Source: Prunus persica (lineage: Eukaryota > Streptophyta > Magnoliopsida > Rosales > Rosaceae). Taken from it: a stretch of DNA of 64,000 bases. The DNA lies in assembly GCF_000346465.2 (NCBI RefSeq), contig NC_034010.1, positions 24,028,570 through 24,092,569 of the forward strand, written 5' to 3'. The notes below the pieces were generated by a model. It was given only the letters and a program-made list of their open reading frames with translations. It made no database searches and had not been told where the DNA came from. The number at the start of each line of letters is the position of its first letter. Within the stretch, counting starts at the first letter, position 1. Below are positions 57,251-64,000 of the stretch, piece after piece. The translations under genes were made by a program, and so were the position numbers.

Positions 57251-59659
57251 CAATATGTTGTTTTAGTTAAAAACACAATATACATCTAAATTACGAACAT
57301 CAACAATAGTCCCTAGACGTGTACCCAAATTTAAGTACAACAAGAGCAGAAAGAGCTTTGAACGAGAGATGGGCAATTACAAAACATGGACCTACACGGT
57401 TACACCTATGGAGGATGCCATTAAATGCAAGTCCACTCGTAACCTTTTCTATTTCCTGTTTGTCAATTCTCAAGTTACCACGTATAGGCATCACCACCAT
57501 CAGCTATGTAAGCGCTCATGAGTTCCTCTTTTCAATGCAAAATCATGAGACAACTTATATCAATTTTGATAAGCCTCGTAATTAACCCTTTCTTGTTATA
57601 TATTCTCAATAAATAAATAACAATAATAACCCAGGCTGTCCATGTGTATGTGGCTAATTTTGATGAAAATGGCAAATATGTAATTGATTCAAATTGCCAA
57701 CTTTCCATGACCTATCTTAGTGAATGTGATGGATTGGATTCTTCTTCTTTTATGACTATTCTAACTTGCTAGAGGGCCAGCCTTTGCTTCAAAGATCTAA
57801 CTTCTCCTTATCATATTTTGATCTTTTAAATTGATTGATATCCTTTTTAATGACATGTGCAAATATAGCTAGACAAAAGTGTAAAGATTTGGAAGGTGAC
57901 TTGTATGGCTGATAGAGTGATCTTAACATTATTGTCGTTGTATCCAATTAAATAGTAGGGTGGGTTCATCCTGCATTACTTCATTCAATCCACAAACCCA
58001 ATTGCCCAATCGGCCTTCACTTGAAAAGAAAGGGGAACAAAAAGGGATATTGAGTTTGACTTTAAAGATAAAATGAGAGTTCGACTCTTACTCTCCTCTT
58101 CATGTATGTATGTAAATACATCGAAAATTAATTTAAAATGTGCGTGTATGTTCACCATGACTTTTCAACTATGAAGGGGGGCATTATATAAAACATTTTA
58201 GTCCATTCAGTATCTTTGCATTAACAAAAAAAAACTAAAATAAGGGTTGAAAACTAAGCAGAAACGCAATTCGTCATCAAACTCTCATATTCAACACAAA
58301 GACAAGCAGAAGTTCACACCTGTGAAAGCTACAATAATTCAATTATGCCAGCAGCCAAACAAACACTTACACACACAAACACACGTACACAAAAGTTGGA
58401 TAAATCTTGAAAATTCAGAAGCTTAAAATCATGTCGACGAAGGAACCATAAGGTTTATTTCCCCACACTACTTTCCCTCTCCCTCTTGCTCTGCATAAAG
58501 ATCAACTTAGCTAGTCAACTCCCAGGAATCTCAGGCGCTTTTGTTTTCTAAAGTTTGCTTTGGAAAATAGATACAGAGACGCAGAAATATTATTCAAAAG
58601 GCTAGAAAGAGATTTTGACTTTCATTCTTTGAGAGAGAGAGAGAGAGAGGGCAAGTACAGAAGAAGTAAAGAAGTATAATACGTTGCATTATTCTCTCAG
58701 AAGTGTGAGATCCCAGTCAATGTGTTTACACTCAGAAAAAGAAAAAAAAGTATAAGCCCACATGCTTGTAAGTCCAGTTTAATATACAACTAAACTAATC
58801 AATGATCTTGAAAATTTATGAGCTGGAAAGATTGCTTCTTTCTCCAGATTTCTGGATGGATTAACTTAAACAAATCATTAAAATGACTAATTAAAGGTGG
58901 TTCGTTCTAGATGCTATCCATGACATCTGAACCAATTACATCACTTTGTGCCATTATAATTTCTATAATATTCTTAGAAGTTTCGTCTTGACTTGACTTT
59001 GGGGTTTGGCTCCCCATAAGCCTCAAATTCAGAACTCGTGCTGTATTCTTGTGTGCCAGTCAGTCTTTTGGGTTTACTTGTGCAGTAGGGAAAGTCATTA
59101 CGCATGACCAAGCTATATACTACTGTCCTACCGGTGGGAATATTTGACCCAATTACTTCAAATCCAAGGCACCTTGGGAAAAAAAAAGGGAAAGCAGAAA
59201 TTCAGTTGGAAATTTCTCTTTCTGATGAAAAACAATGTTAAAACACTTAAAATACTAGAGAAGATGCATCATGGCAGAAAAACTCCTCTTTCTCATGCCC
59301 TGTTTTGCACCATTCACACTGCGAGAGAGATCCACTTCTCTACAACTCCACCAGCCAATAAGAAAGGAGATGAAGAAAACAGAGACTAAGGGATATCATT
59401 TAGTGCTAAAATTGTTCTCTTTACAACGCAAACAAACAATGAGACTCAGTAGTAAATTTCCCAAATTTCATTTTATGTCGCTGAATTTGTTTGTCAACCA
59501 GTCAGAAAAAGTGTAATAACTAAAATCAAACAGAAAAATACTGAATTAAATTACATCCATCAATCCTACGTAAAATTGTATCCGCAACATCCCACATCAA
59601 AAACCTAAAAGAGCATAAACAGCTACAAATTTCATGAGAATAGCCAGGCCAACCAACAT
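57251..59659. other. Intergenic, RZ-1 3' side
   Basis: Includes a GA run at about 58630-58649 and the presumed RZ-1 3' UTR near 59500-59659. The open frames at 57300-57585 on both strands overlap each other and match nothing I recognise. Confidence 0.35.
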
Positions 59660-62600
59660 TTAGTAGCGGTCAAAGGAAGATGGGCGCCCTCCCCTGCTGG
59701 GGCGATCGTAAGGACCTGCCCTGCTTCTGTAATTTCCGCCCTCATCTCTTGCTGGCCCTCCACTCCCATATCTGTCGCTTCCACCCCTTGCATCCCTATC
59801 ATAGCCTCTATCTTTGCCATAACCATTTTGCGGATAACGATCAGAACCACCATATCTATCACTTGCAAAGCGATCACCAGCTGGATACCTGCAAAGAAAA
59901 GCCACATAAAGTAGAGCATACTGGATGATGCTTAAATAAAAGGGCTTCTTATCTATTATTCAGCACAATTATATCTAATGTGATAGAGAATGAAAAAGGT
60001 GACAGTGGAACAAGCAACAACGGAGGAACTGTTACCTGTCACTAACATAGCGATCACGGCTCCCATACTTGTCCTCCCTGCTGTCAAAACGGTCCCTCTC
60101 TCCATAACGCCCTCCATCATAACGGTCATCCACATAGCGATCACGGTCTCCACCAAAGCGATCCCCACGGCCACCAGCCCCAAACCTAGAATGGGATGAG
60201 AATGAACCTCCACCTCTTCCACCACCAGCTGAAGGGCAATCTCGGGCCCAATGTCCTGGTCGCCCACACTTGAAGCATTCATCTTGCCCTACAGGTCTAT
60301 CTCCTCCCCCATAGTTTCTCCTGCCACCAGTTGAGTAGCCTCCTCTATAGCCATGGTCTAAATCCTCCCCTCCCCCTCCCATTTTGGGTTGAGCTTTGTT
60401 CACAGAGATGATGCGATCACCAAGCTCCCGCCCATGCATCTCCCGGATTGCATCTTCCATTGCTCGCCGATCTCCAAATGTAATAAACCCAAAACCCCGA
60501 GGACGATTTGTATCTCTTTCCATCATGATCTACAGAAATACCACATTAGTCATTTCATATTAATGAGATTCATCTCTTTTAACCAAAAGCGAAACAGGAC
60601 TTTTGGAAAGCTGGGAAAAGAATTTGAAGACAATGAACATTCAACATGAACATACAAACTAGTTTTCTTATATCACTTACAACACATTTGAGAATGAGAT
60701 AGGGATTTAAGCCTACAATTTATATTAGCAGACATCCTAACTGGTAATTAAAATTTAACAAGTTGATAACTTACTTTCTCTTTGTTACTATGGATAACAG
60801 GTTGCAACGTGGTTAGTACTGAAAAATTTCTGATAAACAATAGAGGAATCCATCTCTGCTGACCTTGACTTCCAACAAAATCCAATATATTACATCCAGC
60901 ATAAACTGATACCTAACCGACCACAAAGTCAAGTGCATCTACTCTCAAACAGCTAAATTGAATTGGTCATCAGTGCTTGCATTATCTTTGTGATATGGTT
61001 AACTTCCCACAGACAAGTCCTTAATCATAACACAAGACTACCAGAAATAATGATAACACTTTAAACAACAGGCAAGCATCCATCTTGTATCGACGAAATC
61101 AATTTTCCTCCGACCAAAGCTACGCAGATCAGCCAGACAAAGGCAGCTATAGCAATCTTTCCACCATTCAAAACAAACCATATAGAACACAAATACACAT
61201 CAAGGTATCCCAAGAAACTGTATCTTTTTTGCAAGCTATGCCCAACTTGATCCATAATTACCCTATCCTCACCAACTTTCACCAAGTCAACAAAAACCAC
61301 AAGATTCAGTCACAGGCAGCAAAGATACTGTGTCCAAGTATCAGCTCAAAATAGCAGAGCTGATGAAAATGCTGATCATCTCTTTCAACCCAAAAACTTA
61401 GACTTACTAAGCCCATGAAAACATACCCCGGAGTCATGGAGATCCACGTTCTGACAACTTATTTTGATAGGAGATGTTACAACCTTTTTTTTATAGGAGA
61501 TGTTCGGACAATTCTTAAGTACTTTCAATTATCATAATATCACCTATTAAAAAAATCTACATCACTGTGCCAAAAGAATTGTGTGCCCATGCCCAGACTC
61601 CGTATTTGACCAGATTCAGAATTTGAGGAGGCCAGAAGTATTACTCCACCAAAGCATCAAATCTTAAATCAATATTGGAACTACTGATGAACTAGGAAGC
61701 ATCAATATTTGGTGTAGCATTGATGTTGCTGAATTCATCTTTCACATGCAACATGATAACCCAAAGCATTGAACCCCTGATACAATACTGTTACTGGCAC
61801 CTGCAAGGAATCTAGCGATCTGAATAAGGTCTCATAAGATCCACTGAATGGGTTGCATAAATGTTCCCACAAGTGAAGCGGCCAGACTAAGTGTGTTGGA
61901 GGGATAATGAGACATAAAGCACCACGAAAACTTATCAACATACGAAAATCGACTATGAAATTGATCTTGATCCCTTCTCCCTCGCTAAACCAGTAATGTT
62001 AGCATAATTGTCACAACAACAAAAAAATATCAATAAAAAAGTTCAAATTAGTTCAAACAAAAACTGACATGGCTGAAAAGGAGGCTCAGACTTGATGAGA
62101 GCTATACAATAGCAGATGAGATGATCCCATTGCCAGAAAGGAGCAGTTTAGAGTCCCTAACTCTAGTCCGCATCAAGCATAAAGTAACTAAACTTGATGG
62201 TTCGCAGCCTCACAAAATCAAGAATTTGAAATATCTGAAGAACAACTAACAAGAGAAAACAAAGCTTTGTGATACAGCAGCCACTATGAAAACTGCATAG
62301 CCTATAAAACAACAAATGACGAGTTGACAGCAGATAACCCTCTGGATTCTATGAGAACAAAAACAAATGAACATAGATGAGGAGACACAATTCAGCTCAA
62401 TAATCTTTCTCGGAAAACAGACACATCCTTCACCATCATGTTTGAGTCCAACTGATACATACTATGGCCAAACCATTTACTTTCGGAGCATTTGTTCTAA
62501 TTACATAAAAACCTTTGTCGAAGCAAAAGGATGAAAATCACTTGATCAAACAATGAACATTTCAGACTTCGGCTGCAGAGCCACAGAATCCAAACAGAAA

Positions 62601-64000
62601 GCATACTTACTACAAGAAAGAGAAACTTCTCAAAGTTGCCACATCATGTGAACAGATGATTAGTCGGCCCATCCTCAAAGGATTACTTATATGCCAAATT
62701 TCCAACACTATCACAGGATTTTCTGCGGATCCCAACCACAGACCTTTTCATGACTAAATATTTAGTTACCAAATAGCAGGTGAGACTAAATCAAGCAATT
62801 AACTTTAGCAGCCTTGTACCCAATTCCACACATCCAGATACCATCTGCTTATGTTTATACTTCCTGGCTTGAGAATCATAATAACCATCAGCTATAATCT
62901 AGTCCCAAAAACTCATACTAAGCTTCAGCAGCTTGATGCAATCACTCTAACAAAACTATCTCTACGAAAACCCATCTACGTACAGCATCAAAAGATCATA
63001 ACCAGCATTCCAGAAAGACATGAAAACAAATAAGGAGCATTAATACACAATGAGCACAACAGAAACTGATGAAATGAAAGGATAAAATCAAAACAAACAT
63101 AAGTAATCGGAGTTACAGATATAGGAATTAAGTACCACTGCTAATTGGAAAAGTAGAATCAAACATATGCTGATGTCAGAATGGCATAACCAACAATAAA
63201 ATCCTCATTAAGTGGTTTATTTACTCCATACTTCTTAGCTAAGGAGGGGCACTTGATATGAAATATAATGGGATAAACCAAGCTCATGTAATTAGTAGAA
63301 GGAGCATGATTTGAAATTCGAAAATCAGGATCAATCAAACAAGTAATAAACATGCCTTTAATCTCCTGTAATACAAAATATTTCATGTATTATAACCATA
63401 GAACATCATTGTCTAAACTTCCAAAAACGGTACCACCCATTGATTTTGAATATAAAAGACTAATACCAAAACCAAAAGCATCCATGAAACTTCAACCAAT
63501 TTGTACTCCAAATGTCTTGGGTAAGATACTCATTTAAAGAAAATGCCCAAAATAACTAGAAAGGCGACCAATTTCGCAAACAAAGAGTTTGACTGTCTGT
63601 CTTCTGAAAATAAACCATAGGGTCAAAATTACGGCTCAAACTGATTGAGACAGAGACAAAGTTGTGTCCTTTTAACTTCCTAAAACCCTAAATTGAAATG
63701 GCTCTTAGACCAAAAGCATAAATAAAAAAAATAAAAAAAAGCAACCCTTTTCATATAATTTGCAAGCAAAGCAAAGCAGCTGGAGCGTGAAAGCGCATAC
63801 CTCTATCAATTGTGACCCAACTAACAGATAAAAAGTTTTGAAGACATTAGGGTTCAAATATATTCATGCTAGGAACCAAATTGAGCGTTACCTGAGCTTC
63901 GTGGACTTTGCCGAAACGCTGGAAAGCACTCTCCAGCTGACGCTCTGTGACGTCCCACGACAAACCTCCCACGAATATGCGGAAATCTTCCTTCCCTGCC
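59660..64000 (-). CDS. RZ-1C: RZ-1-type RRM + zinc-knuckle glycine-rich RNA-binding protein
   Basis: Nuclear RNA-binding protein; Arabidopsis RZ-1b/c act in splicing and transcript control. Exons 64000-63892 (edge), 60529-60036 and 59888-59660; about 277 residues. The window begins with a single G followed by GCA GGG AAG, which fits an ATG split by the edge (Met-Ala-Gly-Lys), so only two bases appear to be missing. One RRM: RNP2 is [13 protein letters not shown]1 is RGFGFITF, spread over exons 1 and 2. Then a CCHC knuckle ([14 protein letters not shown]) in a Gly-rich region, and a C-terminus of Arg/Asp/Tyr repeats ([21 protein letters not shown]) ending SSFDRY. Intron 1 (60530-63891) is 3.36 kb, far longer than intron 2 (147 bp), and lies between RNP2 and RNP1. 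The RZ-1c label rests on the DRY-rich tail and remembered synteny with KTF1. Confidence 0.93.

Noticed and set aside
57300..57585. Overlapping open frames that looked like a small gene
   Set aside because: Plus and minus frames cover the same bases with no recognised similarity and no promoter evidence.

Overview
The window is nuclear DNA of a dicot plant, probably a woody Rosaceae-type species; the exact species cannot be fixed from sequence alone. The evidence is GT-AG introns in nearly every gene, an AT-rich intergenic background, many small TTA/TAA-flanked inverted-repeat elements (MITEs), tRNA-like short retroelements (SINEs), GA/CT microsatellites and a plant-specific gene set. There are no prokaryotic, viral or operon features.

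Layout, left to right ('-' = minus strand). (1) <120..6035 '-': 5' two thirds of a plastid pullulanase / limit dextrinase (17 exons seen; the 3' end is outside the window). (2) 9074..9956 '-': a two-exon DUF1635 coiled-coil protein. (3) 12947..15755 '-': a shugoshin of 12 exons containing a tandem multiplication of chimeric exons. (4) about 15.9-23.2 kb: gene-free, with several nested DNA transposons. (5) 23497..28170 '+': a probable GPI-anchored pectate lyase of the PMR6 type, the only plus-strand gene. (6) 29522..32019 '-': a PP2A B' (B56) regulatory subunit. (7) 32705..42178 '-': KTF1/SPT5-like, 18 exons, about 1717 codons, with NGN/KOW repeats and a very long WG/GW-rich tail. (8) 44005..53790 '-': a tandem array of three single-exon nodulin-like/NFD4-type transporters, the first carrying a 1-base frameshift. 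(9) 59660..>64000 '-': an RZ-1-type RRM plus zinc-knuckle glycine-rich RNA-binding protein whose start codon is cut by the window edge.

Exon boundaries were read by hand from splice dinucleotides, frame and family conservation. The summed coding lengths of the shugoshin (1353 nt), KTF1 (5154 nt) and pectate lyase (1500 nt) models are all divisible by three without internal stops, which supports them. From memory of Arabidopsis loci, the order pullulanase - shugoshin - pectate lyase - KTF1 - RZ-1c matches a block on chromosome 5 (about AT5G04280-AT5G04360), while the pectate lyase / B' neighbour pair matches AT3G54920/AT3G54930. The window therefore looks like an unfractionated ancestral block into which the transporter array has been placed.

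The genes do not form one pathway: starch debranching, centromeric cohesion, wall modification, phosphatase targeting, RNA-directed DNA methylation, transport and RNA processing are represented. I saw no convincing new multi-gene system. The most noteworthy signals are the chimeric exon multiplication in the shugoshin, two coding minisatellites in KTF1, the frameshifted transporter, and two nested-transposon stories, one of them with a paralogous empty site inside the window.
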